Positions 48,150 through 60,428 of a stretch of DNA of 64,000 nucleotides are shown piece by piece. Numbering within the stretch: the stretch's first letter is position 1; the number at the start of each line of letters is the position of its first letter. Below the pieces are notes generated by a model, which ran no database searches, had not been told where the DNA came from, and was given only the letters and a program-made list of their open reading frames with translations. A program made the translations under genes and the position numbers. This stretch comes from Margaritifera margaritifera (lineage: Eukaryota; Mollusca; Bivalvia; Unionida; Margaritiferidae), in assembly GCA_029931535.1 (NCBI GenBank), contig JAQPZY010001498.1, forward strand, positions 186,001 through 250,000, given 5' to 3'.

Positions 48150-49160
48150 CTATTCGAAATAGGATGCCTGTGATCAGCTGGTAGACTGTACATTTGAGCA
48201 GTTTCATTTCTTTATTCTGGTATATAGATGAGGACACTTTCAAATGCTAAAGTGCACTTTCAAAAACTTTCTTGGCCAAAATCCGCATAGGATTTCCACG
48301 TTTCCTATAAGGTATTTATTCCTCCGCGTGTAGTCTTTCTTGTTCACTGATCGTTTAAAAAATATAGGTGCTAATGAACCCAACAGAAGCGAAAAGGTTA
48401 TCCTAGCGTGCCACATTCATCACACAAAACATCTATTCATCACTTAGACTTATTTAGAAGTGGGTTAACTTTGTACTGCTTAGCAAGCACACTCTTAATT
48501 TTTAACTTGTATCATTAAACACGTATGAAACCTGCTCTCGTTTCTATAACTGGGAATTACGCACTTTGTATGAATTACGTCTTTCAGACTCTCACTACAA
48601 GCTATCAAGACATGTTCTAAATATATAAAAAGTCTGATAAATCACAAAAGGGAAGCCCACGGTGTATTGGACTAGGTTACAACGTCATGCGCGTATCTAG
48701 GATGCACGTACTTTTGACTAAATGAACAGAGCCCTATTCTATCAGTTTAGAAAATTATCAGTGGCCCCATCTATCTGTTTTGGTCATCTTCACTTGGAGG
48801 ATATGACGAAATGGAAGACAGATTCCGCTCCCCCCAAAAGTTTTTGACATTTAAAAATGAAAATGTCTACCGTTTTGAGTAACGGATATGTGTCTTCAAT
48901 CTATGTGGGAATTTGTGCAATATGACAATGAGAGAGACGGATATAACCGATATATGAGAATTGAGGAAGTGCATCTTAATGTTACCTTTGCGTCTGAGTA
49001 TCAAAATTGAGTACATAGTTGTAATTTATCGGTTTAATCTTCTTGTATCGCCAATAGGTAATCCACTATTGCCACACATATATATCTCTTTTATTGCTTC
49101 TATGAGCTAAAAGAATACTTTTTTTAGTTGAGAAAGTTTATCTCCTTCGTTACACGCATG
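48150..49160. other. Upstream of the RERG-like gene; nothing recognised
   Basis: AT-rich, no open frame of note. Confidence 0.5.
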
Positions 49161-49164
49161 CCTG

Positions 49165-49385
49165 CTTATTTACCTACTAACCTACTTACCCATCTACCCA
49201 CCAACCTACCTACTTACCTATGTGACTAACTAAACTGTCACTTCATCAGACTGGTTATAAACGGCAGTGCCTCTTACTTCTTAAATGACATCCAATGACT
49301 TTCTATAACTCTTCCTGACCTTGAGAATTACAGACAAACACAAGTGGTCTAAAATGTGTTATCTTATCAGAGAGATATAACCTTA
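49165..49385. repeat. CCTA microsatellite-bearing repeat, copy B
   Basis: Partner of 4385-4660: a CCTA/CCTAC array followed by ATTACAGACAAACACAAGTGG and TCTAAAATGTGTTATCTTATCAGAGAGATATAA. Confidence 0.5.
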
Positions 49386-49552
49386 CTCTCTCCGTTGTAA
49401 TAAAACTCTGCCATTGACCTGGAAAGACATTTTGAAGTGGGTCTATAAATTTTTCTATATTTTCACATAATGGGAAGATGATCTATTTCCTTGAAATGCT
49501 TTAAATATTGCGATAGAATGTTTGGGACTATATTACCCTTAATACCTGTCAG

Positions 49553-49717
49553 CAGTAGCGTACGAACGGCGGGATGGGGGGGGGGGGAGGGGGCGGACGG
49601 GCCCGGACGCCAAAGGTCTTGGGGCGTAAAAAAACTGATAAAAATTCAGACCTCGTATTCTGGCCCTTAGAGCCATCATCGTCGCCCCGGACGCCATTTA
49701 CCCTTAGTACGCCACTG
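49553..49717. mobile_element. hAT-like MITE with perfect 8-bp target duplication (G-rich core)
   Basis: A 165-bp element between two copies of CCTGTCAG (49545-49552 and 49718-49725). The termini are CAGTAGCGTACGAA and, reverse-complemented, CAGTGGCGTACTAA. The core has a long G run (around 49575-49592). The intact duplication implies a fairly recent insertion. Confidence 0.8.
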
Positions 49718-50384
49718 CCTGTCAGCTGTCAGAATACAAGTAGTAACATTTTTTTAAAGTGACCAGAAGGAGCCCTAAAAAAGAATTATACAAGTTAAAA
49801 GTGCATAGCTTTATTGATTTCCCTAAAAAAAGGAAGCTATCTGCCGGTTATCTTTATCCAGTTTAACACATGTCTGAATTTGATCCTGAAAATCCCCGTT
49901 AATATTGGCTCTGAATTGCCTTGATCTCGTCCATAAGATGTATTTCAGTTCAAATTCCTTTCTTAAGTTTGACTCCCCCTGCGGGTTCAGGGATGCATTA
50001 TATGCCCGATGCGCCCCCCCCCCCCCCCCCAATCCTGTAAGAGGCTACTAATGGAGGTTATCTGTTTGTTGTGGAATGCATCCTGTGATGGTGTTTCAAT
50101 TGAGAAAGCCTAGCCTTAAACAATAAAAAATATTGAGGATTATACAGAAAAAGTGACTTTGTATTTAAAGGTTTTACCCGTGTTTTGCTTTTATCTTTAA
50201 TTTATATGCCTTGTGGGAGTTTCTGCAACAGCTTTATTTATTTATCTTTTTCTTATGATGAACATTTACTTTTGGTTGGAAGGGTTTGTCTTCCTGGGGA
50301 TATTAACATTTGACTTTTCCGATTTTTGTTGGCTGGCTTTTGCTCGGCACTGTATAGCCAGAATTGTGTTGATGTGCAGTTAAA

Positions 50385-50478
50385 CATACATACATACATA
50401 CATACATACATACATACATACATACATACATACATACATACATACATACATACATACATACATACATACATACATACA

Positions 50479-50512
<34 letters not shown>

Positions 50513-50557
50513 CATACATACATACATACATACATACATACATACATACATACATAA
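50385..50557. repeat. (CATA)n microsatellite, about 170 bp
   Basis: The longest tetranucleotide array in the window, with one TATA interruption near 50508. The MYVC and YIHT frames on both strands are artefacts. Confidence 0.97.
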
Positions 50558-52097
50558 GATTGAAATAGATATACTGGCTTCGGAAAGTTGAGTACTATGT
50601 AAACGAAAAAGAGATTCCTATGAACTTGATGAAGTAACAGTTTAAAAGATAATTAGTTCCTGATAATCCGGAATTGCAACGAGTACACATGCACATGATA
50701 AATTGAATACATCACTGGTGCTCTCTTTTGCCACCAATACGTCAGGAATATATGGGTTTAGGTTGCTATACACAGTTATCCTCAGAAATAACTTTAGCTC
50801 CCACAAGTTGAATAGGGATACACTTTTGTCAAATGAATCCAAAAAATCCACAATCTTCATTGACAAGAAAATGATTCAAAGGTACAAATATTGAAGGACA
50901 CAGTTATTTATTAGTAGGCAAGCCCATCATTATAAATTTTCAGAGTCCAGACGACATGAAAGTATGAACTGGACGAACTTTAACCCCTGACCTTATCTAA
51001 CATTAAACATCTTCTCACATATATCATGATGGAATGTATTTAGGCGGTTGCATATAATTGATTCTACATAGGGCGGAGTAAGTCTACTAGATAGAGTCGT
51101 ACTTAAAATAAGGAATATTTATATCAATCAGATTAAGTTGTTAAATTCCTTTCATATGTATGAAATTCATAGCGGATGAGAAAAGTTCCGTCAAACGGAT
51201 AACTAAAGTAAAAAGTGAAAATGGCAAATCAGAACCCAAGCTACCTACAATTCTTGTCCTTTTAATTATTATTTTTAAAAATCACTCCTTGTCATAAATT
51301 GACAGTAAAATATGCTACATTCTACTCTGAAACGATTTATATTCCATAAACATCTGTCTGGTTTCAAAAGTGAAAAACATCAGATACGTTCTCCGGGTCC
51401 TGTACACATGCGCAACAAAATAGAAAATAATAAATAAACGCTCACAGAGATCTCTCACATCTGAAAGCATAATATTGCAATTTATGTTAAGCCACTGGCT
51501 ACTCTAATTTCATGCTCTGTTCTGACCGGTAGGGATTTCTCGGCATGAGCTCACACTAGGGGTATCAACAAATATACTTGAAAATGAGTACCTGATGATG
51601 TTGTTCAGTTTAACTTTACAAGTTTTATAAAGTGAATCCCTTCGCGTGTCCTAAACTAACAAAATATAATGGGATACAAGAATTCAGATGATCTCCGGTA
51701 CAGTTAGGTTAGGGTTATTCAACTCAAATAACATCTGCTGAACAAAATAACATGTTTTCGGGACAAGCTCCCGGTTGAAAGACCATGACATATTATCAAG
51801 AAAGTGGAGGTATATTTGCTGTCATGAAGAGTCATGCTTAGCCAAGTCTAGACAGTAAAACAGATACCTATAACAACCATCAGTCGAACATCAGATCTGT
51901 TTGATCTATGGCCCAGTATCACTTGGTGGGTCAGAGCCCTAGTGCGCGAATTAGTTCTAACAACTCGACTAAGATTTAATGTATAATATTGTTGGCGAAT
52001 AATACTGAAGCAAAGCCACTGAAATTCTACTTGTTTTTTTATTTTTTTTAAATTTTTGTTACTAATTAAGCAACTTATGGTCTCATGCAAAAAGACG
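50558..52097. other. Noncoding
   Basis: No gene or repeat recognised. Confidence 0.45.
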
Positions 52098-52375
52098 CAG
52101 GGGCGGATCCAGAAATATCGTGCGTGGGCTGGGGAAGGGTGGGGGTGGGGGAAAAGACCTAAACAAGTAGGCAAGGGGTCTGTGAAAAGAACCCCTGGTA
52201 GGGGCTCAGGGGGCGAAGCCCTGGAAGCTCCTGCATTGTACGCGTTTCAGGGGAATAATTTTAACCATCTAACTGTAAAGAAAACTTACTCAGGGAAACG
52301 TTCCGATTGTTTCGCGTTCATTTATTTCTGGGGCGGAGGGAGGGGGGGGGGGAGGAGGAGGCAGTGTGTGCCCCA
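52098..52375 (+). mobile_element. CAGTGGCGGATCCAG-type non-autonomous DNA element, copy B
   Basis: Begins CAGGGGCGGATCCAGAAATATC, has a G-rich arm, then the internal block shared with 9593-9860, and ends in a long G run. No clear target duplication is visible, so one end may be lost. Confidence 0.55.
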
Positions 52376-53072
52376 AAAAATTGAATAATTACCGAACAAT
52401 TACATACATAACAATGGGCACATGCATAAAACATGTTTATGACACTAGAAACGATAAAAGAAACTAGATTTAATTCTTCATCATCAAATTCCATATAACC
52501 TGATGCAATTCAAAACAGCAGAATTTTACTGAACGAGACGCATTTCAACACGACCAAACACAACACAACAACAGCGCTAGCAATTGCTTTATTTAGTGTT
52601 TAGTAGAGATTACTTTATTCCATTACATTTAAAGGATTCTTTCTTTCTTTTACTTTTTCTCCGATATTTGAGAAAATATCGAAGCGACATTGAATGCGAG
52701 GCGTATCTCTTAGAAGAATGGAGGAAAACCATGCCCAGCATTGTATGAGTACAAATAAAGTTATCATATGATCTGTCTTTATCGCGGCGTTATGTTTCTC
52801 AATCAGATTTCTCTGGTCTCTTCCTAAACTTGACTTGAAATTTCGACAGGTGTATCTTCTAAAATACATTTTAGGTATATTCCAGGTTTAACACCAAGAT
52901 TGGGAAATGTTGTCGTCGATTTGTGTCCTTCTGACCAGATTAGATCTTTGGTACGAAAAATAAGTTCACGCAGTTATTGCATACCTGCTCTAATCATGTG
53001 GACTTCAAATAATGTTGTGTAAGCAAGCTATTCCTTGTTAAAGTTAGCCCGGTTTTTATGATAATACGTGGA

Positions 53073-53254
53073 GCCGCGGCGATTCAGTGGTTAGAGTTCC
53101 GGACTTGTGAAGTGTGCAGGTTCGAATCTTATCCAGATCAGGCCGGATCGGCAGCCGTGTTGTGTCTTCGGGTAATATATTTCATATGTATTCCAATACC
53201 CGTGACGTGATACAACCTTTCATGTGCTGATGTGCCGTGAAACACCCACTGACC
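53073..53254 (+). mobile_element. tRNA-derived SINE
   Basis: A-box-like GGCGATTCAGTGGTTAGAG and B box GGTTCGAATCT (53119-53129). The tail, GATGTGCCGTGAAACACCC, resembles that of the 8.7-kb copy. Decayed relative to a functional tRNA. Confidence 0.7.
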
Positions 53255-53614
53255 CACTTACCCACCAATTAGTCACTCACTCAATGAGTCAATTAACGTA
53301 AAATATATTTCTACAGCTATGAGTAGCTTTGTTTCTACTTAACAAACATTTTCCAAAGGAAATGGATGTACAATATACAAAAACGATGATGTATTACTTT
53401 ACAGCTCAAGATAAATTATATTTTAAAAAAAATATTTTGAGGGATTTGATTATGAATTGTTTAGAAAAGTCACCTGTTTTATCTTCTGAAATGCGCCATT
53501 ATAAATGTGCATTATTCACTGTTGATATTCAATATATCTGGCAGGTAGAGTGGCAGAAATATGATGGTAAAAACACTTTCTGTTCTTGAACAATTCTAGT
53601 ACCTTTAAAATATA

Positions 53615-53808
53615 CCGTCTATACTCGCTTCCAACTGCAAACAACATAGACTCTGATCTGCCGTCGCGTAATGCGCCGGCAGATAAGGATCTTCTACTGA
53701 TTACTCCTTACAAACTGCACATTCCCAGATCTGCCGCCACATTATGCGACGGCAAATCTGGGTCTGTTCAGTTTGGAGTGGGACTTGGCTTATAAGCGAG
53801 TAACACGG
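53615..53808 (+). mobile_element. Three-hairpin MITE family, copy 6 (shortened)
   Basis: A 194-bp copy flanked by TA. It lacks part of the left sub-terminal region and the 3' arm of the left hairpin, where the sequence passes directly into the TCTACTGATTACTCC spacer. The right hairpin and right terminus are retained with point changes. Confidence 0.83.
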
Positions 53809-54384
53809 TACAAACAATTCTGAACTGTTCAAATCTTAGTTTATTATTGAAAACTAGCAATAAAACTGGGAAATATATTGTTCTATAAAGATTGTATAGG
53901 CATATAACATTTTTTCTATCCGTGTACTTCAAAACACAAATCGAAATTCTCATATTGTTAAATATATAGTTCAATAACAGTCAGGTTCTCCTCCCATTTT
54001 GATGCTCTTTTATTCTGTGATAATATAGTCTGGTAATTCATAAATCATCGTTAAAACTGCTTCTCTACTTTTTCAAAAGTGGTACACTCAAGAAGAGTTC
54101 TTCAACCCTGATATGGCACCATTCAGTCTAATTATGGGATGCAAAGTACCATGATACAATATTTTCTGATTGTAAAGCATTGAATAATCTTCTCCTGCAT
54201 TGATATCTGAAGTGGCCAAAATAGTTGTGTAAAGTGTATCCTCAAAATGCTTTCTCATCCATTAACTAACTCCCCTATCGGAGTATATATAGAAATTGGA
54301 TATCCAAAAGTGCGCTCGATGAATAGAAATGACAACAAGCTCTGTTAGTGGAGTATTTGCCATTCGAATCAGGTGAAGAAAATA

Positions 54385-54596
54385 CCGTTTGTACTCGCTT
54401 ATAAGTCGGTTCTAACTACAAACAACATAGACCCTGATCTGCCATCGCATGATGGAAGATCAGGGTTTATGATGTTTTTTCTACTGATTGCTCCTAACAA
54501 ACTGCATAGACCCAAATCTGCCGGCGCATTATGCGACGGCAGATCTGGGTCAATGCCATTTGCAGTGGGACTCGACTTATAAACGATTATAGACGT
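54385..54596 (+). mobile_element. Three-hairpin MITE family, copy 7
   Basis: A 212-bp copy flanked by TA, about 580 bp after copy 6 and in the same orientation. The left hairpin loop is shortened (CATCGCATGATGGA); the right hairpin is well paired. The final G of the terminal repeat is T. Confidence 0.83.
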
Positions 54597-54904
54597 TACT
54601 TCAATAGTTTTGTGGCATTTTGTTCGACCGAATTAATTATAACATAAAATAATGTTTGTAGATTACAGACATATTATCTCATCAGCTTAATCTTGAGTGT
54701 GATATGGAACGAGATTTATATCTCACTCATGACATGAGGCTTGTCACAGGATAAATAGTAATGACAACGTTTGGAAAACTAGGAAGATATCCGAAAAATG
54801 TCCAATTTTACATTTTCGACCTTTATTCTACTTGGTAATTGACAACTATTATAAATATATCTCTTTATCAACGGTTGTATAAATGATAGAAGTTAACTTC
54901 AAAT

Positions 54905-54918
54905 ATCTCTCTCTCTCT

Positions 54919-54966
<48 letters not shown>
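54905..54966. repeat. (CT)n(CA)n microsatellite
   Basis: A short CT run followed by about 24 CA units. Confidence 0.96.
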
Positions 54967-54971
<5 letters not shown>

Positions 54972-56190
54972 CACACAAACACACAGAACTCCTCAGAGAC
55001 ACAGCGGAAGACGAGAAGTTGTTACGGTTTATAGGGCAAATGTGATTAATATTGTCTTGTAAAAATAATGTGATTAACGTGATTAATATTGTCTTGTAAA
55101 AATAATAAATAAAAATAATTCGTTAAGGTTTATGCTGAAATTCGTCAAAAATAGGAAAGCAACCTCAGTAAGACCCATCTGTTAAAGTACGATTTTCTTT
55201 TCTTACATTTTTATATATCAACAAAACATATCAGACAAAACATGTCAGCACAGAGTCATGAACTGTACTAGTACTTTTGTGCGCAAAAACAAAATATTTT
55301 GTAAGTTTGTATGAACTGATGGGGAATTAGATCAATGTAATAGTAAATCAAAGTTTTCTTGTTTTCTACCTATGTTCGGGTGCATATTTTGTAGGTAATA
55401 TTACATATTCTCATGCCTGTTTACTCAAAAGGTCGGAAGGACACAGTAAGCACTGAAAACTGCCACTTGCTAATATTCTGTCAAATAATATTTGTTATAT
55501 ATTTTTTAATTGAACTTAATTATGTTCTTTGACTTTCTGAAAACCTGATCAAACACACACACTTGTATATTTTTCTTTCCTTGCTTGAACAAAAAGAGAG
55601 TATGCATGTTTCACTGATGCAATACGAATTCTGTACTCTCAAATAACTGAAAATAGCAGAAAAATGCAAGTAGCGTTTCAGGTACATTTCATTTTAAAGT
55701 CATAATAATTCAATTTTTGAAGTTTGACATACATTGCATGAAATCTGAACAACTTCTTTCAAATCTATCACACAAAAATAAACAAGCGAAAAACTGCTGG
55801 AACCTGTTTCTAATTTATTTTCTTTCTTCAGTACACATAAAACCAACACAAAACTTGTAGTTCTAGATGTTATGGAACCAGACGGACAGGAACACATGTC
55901 TCAAGGACAGATAAAACCTTTCATAAACAACAGTAGCAGTCTCCAGAGTCACTGGAACTGCCTCGAAATAGGCGGATCCCTCCCAATAAAAAAAATTGTT
56001 TGATGGAAATTTTGAGTTGTTTGGGCGGTTGTTACGCCACGGACAGGTTTCCAGTTACATTCTTTGTAACTGAAAAAAGTAAGATCCATATTTCTTACAA
56101 CAAGCTGAAGCAACAACGTTTATGTTTCTAAACCTCTGTAAGCTACATAAAATCTTTGAATTAGTTTCCATATAATGGAAACCGACTTAA
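54967..56190. other. Noncoding; short duplication near 55035-55110
   Basis: TGTGATTAATATTGTCTTGT plus AAAAATAAT occurs twice in tandem (period about 42 bp). Otherwise nothing. Confidence 0.5.
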
Positions 56191-56672
56191 AACCAGTCTC
56201 ATTCAACCAGACTCTTGCGTGGCTCTGTGTTATCTTTGCCATATGCGGGTCTGGTAAAAAAAAAAAAAAAAAAAGTTTTTCTCGTAACACCAGAAGAACA
56301 AGGCCTTCCCAAAAATCAGAAAAGCAATTTCATTGGTTGATGAGTTGATATGATGTCTTATAGCATGGTTATGATGATGTCACATTTGACTACAAATGGA
56401 CATTTTCATTGGCTGACTGAGATACACCTCTTGCATCGGCAGGTGTTAAATTCTATCCTTTTAAAATTTGAACATTATTTTGGTATGAATGATTGTAGAA
56501 AATTCGTCTAGAAAAATGTTGAGATAGGGAGAGATATCCTTGTAGTTTCATTTCTACAAAGTTTTACCGAAGTGCCTTTTATCGGTAACAAAACTCAATG
56601 AAACATTTTACCAGACCTTCGTATAGCGAAGCTCTCACAGAGCCACGCGACAGTCTGGTTGAAAGAGACTAC
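56191..56672. mobile_element. Non-autonomous element with inverted arms and sub-terminal palindromes
   Basis: The arms at 56191-56259 and 56607-56672 are inverted copies (about three quarters identical by eye), containing TTCAACCAGACT.T.GCGTGGCTCTGTG. Each arm is itself bounded by AACCAGACT and GGTCTGGT, so each can form a small hairpin. The interior of about 350 bp has no coding signal apart from an A run. Confidence 0.55.
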
Positions 56673-56929
56673 CTTGAAAATAAGTATGTACAGATAGTTT
56701 CCATCAAACTTCCGTTTACTGCAATCTCCTGTTGTCATGCAGGTGAATTGAGCAGTTTATCATTATCATCATTAAAAAAATAACTTTTGTGGTATCCGAT
56801 TTTTTTCATATTACGGAGACTAAAATGAAACTACTGGGGTGGTTTCTGTTGTTGCTAGAGCAACCGGGAAACTTGTAATTTCCTTCATTAGTTTTTTTCT
56901 TCTTTTTTTTCTTCTCACTTCCTTGAAAC

Positions 56930-57350
56930 CAGACGGAAACTGCTTTCATAGTTTCCGATAAGCCCGAATCTGCTGGAAAATTTCATGTTTCAGATGCAGC
57001 GGAAACTGCACGGAAAATAGTAGGTTCTAACAATGTTGAAACTAAACGGAAACACCAACAGTTTCCTGAAGTAACTGAAACTACACGGAAACTTATAGAA
57101 AATGGCACTATGAAAACTACGTGAAAAATAGTAGTTTCAGATGGGTTTCTAAGTAGTTTCAATTAACTTGTAATTTCGTGATTTCAAACTGTCATGAAAC
57201 TAATGGGAAGTATAGTTTTCTTATTACGAACCTTTGGAAACTACACAGAAACTTCAGAGTAGTTGTTGTTACTTGGAAGCTTGGCTGAAACATAGTTTAC
57301 ACAGTTTCCGAAGCAGTTTCCGTCCAGTTTCCATTTTCCAGAAACCTCAT
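56930..57350. repeat. Cluster of GAAACT/AGTTTC motifs
   Basis: About 15 exact GAAACT or AGTTTC hexamers in 420 bp, against about 0.2 expected by chance at equal base use, in both orientations and often within CGGAAACT or ACTACACGGAAACT. It is probably a degraded minisatellite or a cluster of protein-binding sites. No gene is seen here. Confidence 0.6.
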
Positions 57351-57359
57351 TTTTCATGC

Positions 57360-58764
57360 AGTGCTTATTTTGGTAGGTAATTTATTGTTAATTAAACACC
57401 ACAAACCTTCTGTGTATGAATTACAACAAGTTGGCGTGAAAATGACATAATACAAATAAACACAGTACCAAAATCGATAACAGCACAACGGAAAAGAACT
57501 TGTAAAAGAATTAACACGCACCAATATAAAACTGTACCTAAATGCATTTGGGTGGAGATTAAATTCTTTGAAAACACAAATTTAAGCTGAAAAAGCCAGG
57601 AAAAGTAGAATTTGTCACGTATTCGAATAATGGCAGGGATGCAAATAGTAAAAACTCGCCCCTGGAGCAGCACGTGCAAGTCTTGAAGAACGTATTGTCT
57701 TGAATAGAGATTAATGATATGGTATGTTTACAATACTATTTACTGTTTACAAACCTCAAAATATCCTTGCCGTATTATACCATTCTCTTTTCTCTATTAA
57801 TAGCTAGATATCCTATCATTTTACATCCATCAATCCACCAGATCGATCAACCAACCATCTACAGGAGCATGCCAATGGAATGTAAAGGAACATTAACCGT
57901 GGATTTCATATGCAACGTATGATTTGTACAATTTCTTTCGTCAAAGAGTAATTTTCAAAGAATCTAATTTTTAAGAAAAGGATGGTTCTAGCTACATGTC
58001 CAAATCTTTTCTGTTTTTGTTTTCTTTTTTCTTTCTTTCTTTTTTTTTTTCATTCCTTTCTGTGGCAATAATCATTCCAAGAGAGAAAAAATATTTTGAA
58101 TCTCTCACACGCTAAGTATGGAAGCCCTGTGTTTGAAGACACGTGTTGTAATACTCAAATTGATCATCTTGGTTACGCTATTTTGAGACGAAAATATAAT
58201 TTGTGCATTTATTTAACAGCCTCAATAACTGGCGGACACTTTTGAAAATCTACAAATTATCGTTCCGTTTAAATGGATAATCAGTAAAAGTATCTTAATT
58301 TTCGCATTAATAATCATGCTTGAACGATAGGTAATGTGGGGATTGATTAGACATTATTTAGTCATCGGCTAATTAGGTACCGAGTTTAATTCCCGATGGC
58401 TTCAATTATAAGGGTTCGTTATCATCCACGAATGGCCGATATGGATCGACGACGGGTGTGATTTGGGGCGGTAAACATAACATTGGTTCATGGTTTAATT
58501 GTTGTTCGGGTGTGTTGGTGACCATAGTTATTATTAAAAGAATTCAGCTGAACAGAGGTCGCTACTATTTGTGAGTGGTGATTTAGAATCAATCACATTT
58601 CTTTCCCAATGGTCAGCACACCAACACCAGAATGACCTGTCAATTTGACATTTAAGTGGAGTATTCATTAGGGTTTAGTTCACTCGAAAAATAGGTGTCC
58701 ATGCATCATACGCGCATGGTCTGGATGTGCATCCTGCATGCACAATGCATGCATGCCACTTTAC
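57360..58764. other. Noncoding; repeat-poor patch at 58320-58700
   Basis: 58320-58700 lacks simple repeats and carries several homeobox-like cores (GATTGATTAG, GGCTAATTAGG). It could be a regulatory element; not demonstrable here. Confidence 0.25.
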
Positions 58765-58770
58765 CTCTCC

Positions 58771-58833
<63 letters not shown>
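58765..58833. repeat. (CT)n microsatellite
   Basis: About 33 CT units with CCCT interruptions at the left. Confidence 0.97.
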
Positions 58834-58835
<2 letters not shown>

Positions 58836-59992
58836 GAGCGGATTAAGCTCTAATGATTATGCTGATGATAGGTCAAATCAACAGGTAATTTTGTCAAGGG
58901 CTATGTTTCTGGGCCGTGATCTGAACATGAACTCGTTTCACTTTGAACACTTACTGGTCGTTTTGGCGACCTTTATGTGGTCGAGTGACGTCATTAATCC
59001 GACCATAACCGAGGTGTATACTCAGTTCACCAGAAGTAGGATGGTGGACACTGAGGAGCTGTGCCATATTAAACCCCAGTTTATGTACTAACGCAAGGTG
59101 ACGACATAAGATCGGCATCTTTGTTCCTGCTACACCCGTTTTCGCACGTGAACAAGACTGTTTTTAACAGATTAACTTTAGGTCAAAACAGATACCTTGG
59201 GTCAAAGCACCTAAACAAATCCCAGGTACTAAAAGATTTCTTCCAGACATTATTCTTCTAACACCATCGCGTTATCCCCTGCGCGCTCAGGGATGTAGAA
59301 CAGGCCTGATATACACCCCCTTGCATATCGTAAGAATCGACTAATGGAGGAAAACGTTTTGACATGGGATACGAACGGTGATGATGTTCACGCTGTACAA
59401 GTTTTAGACTTTTAAAAGAGTTAGGTTTATATTAAAAATTTGACTTTATATTTTAATGATCTTTTGTTTTGTATGCCTTTTTGGGGATGCACGAAATTAC
59501 TCAGTATTATATAGCCAGGATTTTACTGATGTACCGTTAAACCCTATTCATACTTATATACATGCGTACGTGCGTGCGTGCGTACATACATATATACAAT
59601 CGTGTTAATCTTCATACCTAGGATACACGTGTCAGAGGTATACAAATCAAACTGCATCTGCTACGGCAATGTCAAAGTTTTTTCTTGGAAAGAATTAAAA
59701 AAGGGTTTATTATTGGCTGTTTAAAGAATTAGTGTATTATCTATTATTAAACTCTCTGGCCGAACAACATTATTAAACCGTTAGCGTCATGCATTATTAA
59801 CATACAGACTTATACCGACATTAATGGACAGCTGTTCATTTCTTTCATCCTTGCTTTTACTCCCTAATGAATAGCCAACAACATAAAGAACATGCTCATA
59901 TCGCGAAAACAAGTTAGCATAGATGTATATCAGAGACTGCCTAATAGACAGTCATGGCGAAGGGCAAAACTGTATGGAATTTTTCCGTCAGG

Positions 59993-59994
<2 letters not shown>

Positions 59995-60074
<80 letters not shown>

Positions 60075-60083
60075 TCTCTCTCT
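59995..60083. repeat. (TC)n microsatellite
   Basis: About 43 units with one CCC interruption. Confidence 0.97.
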
Positions 60084-60215
60084 CCGAAAACAAGAGGTAT
60101 GAGAATCATAGTTGTGTAATATGTCCATTTTATATTTTATGTCAAAACTCCACAATCTAAGTGGCAAAGAAGAAAAACGTACATGTTCCAGGATAATGCG
60201 CCTATAATCTTCCGA

Positions 60216-60428
60216 GGGGCCCCGGATGGCCAGGTGGTCTAAGGCACTCGCCTTTACACACCTCTATCTCCCTTGGTTCCAGCATTAGCTCGGCCAACGT
60301 GGGTATGTGAGAAAGCTTGCCAGTATCTTCCCGTGGGTCAGTGGTACTTCCCGGGGTCTTCCCGGGTTCTTCGTCCACCAAATATACTGGCCGCCATTTA
60401 TAGCCTGTTAAACCCACAAAAACAAACC
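60216..60428 (+). mobile_element. tRNA-derived SINE with perfect 12-bp target duplication
   Basis: A 213-bp element between two copies of ATAATCTTCCGA (60204-60215 and 60429-60440). The head resembles a Leu/Ser-type tRNA: A-box region GGATGGCCAGGTGGTCTAAGGC and B box GGTTCCAGC (60275-60283). The tail is A/C-rich (AACCCACAAAAACAAACC). The intact duplication marks a young retrotransposed copy, presumably mobilised by a LINE. Confidence 0.85.

Noticed and set aside
50253..50568. Open frames of 80-100 codons on both strands (MYVC and YIHT repeats)
   Set aside because: They are translations of the CATA microsatellite, not genes. The same holds for frames over the GATA, TTTA, GA, AT and TC arrays.
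58738..59091. 117-codon frame after the CT repeat
   Set aside because: The start is in the microsatellite flank; the remainder shows no recognisable domain and could be chance.
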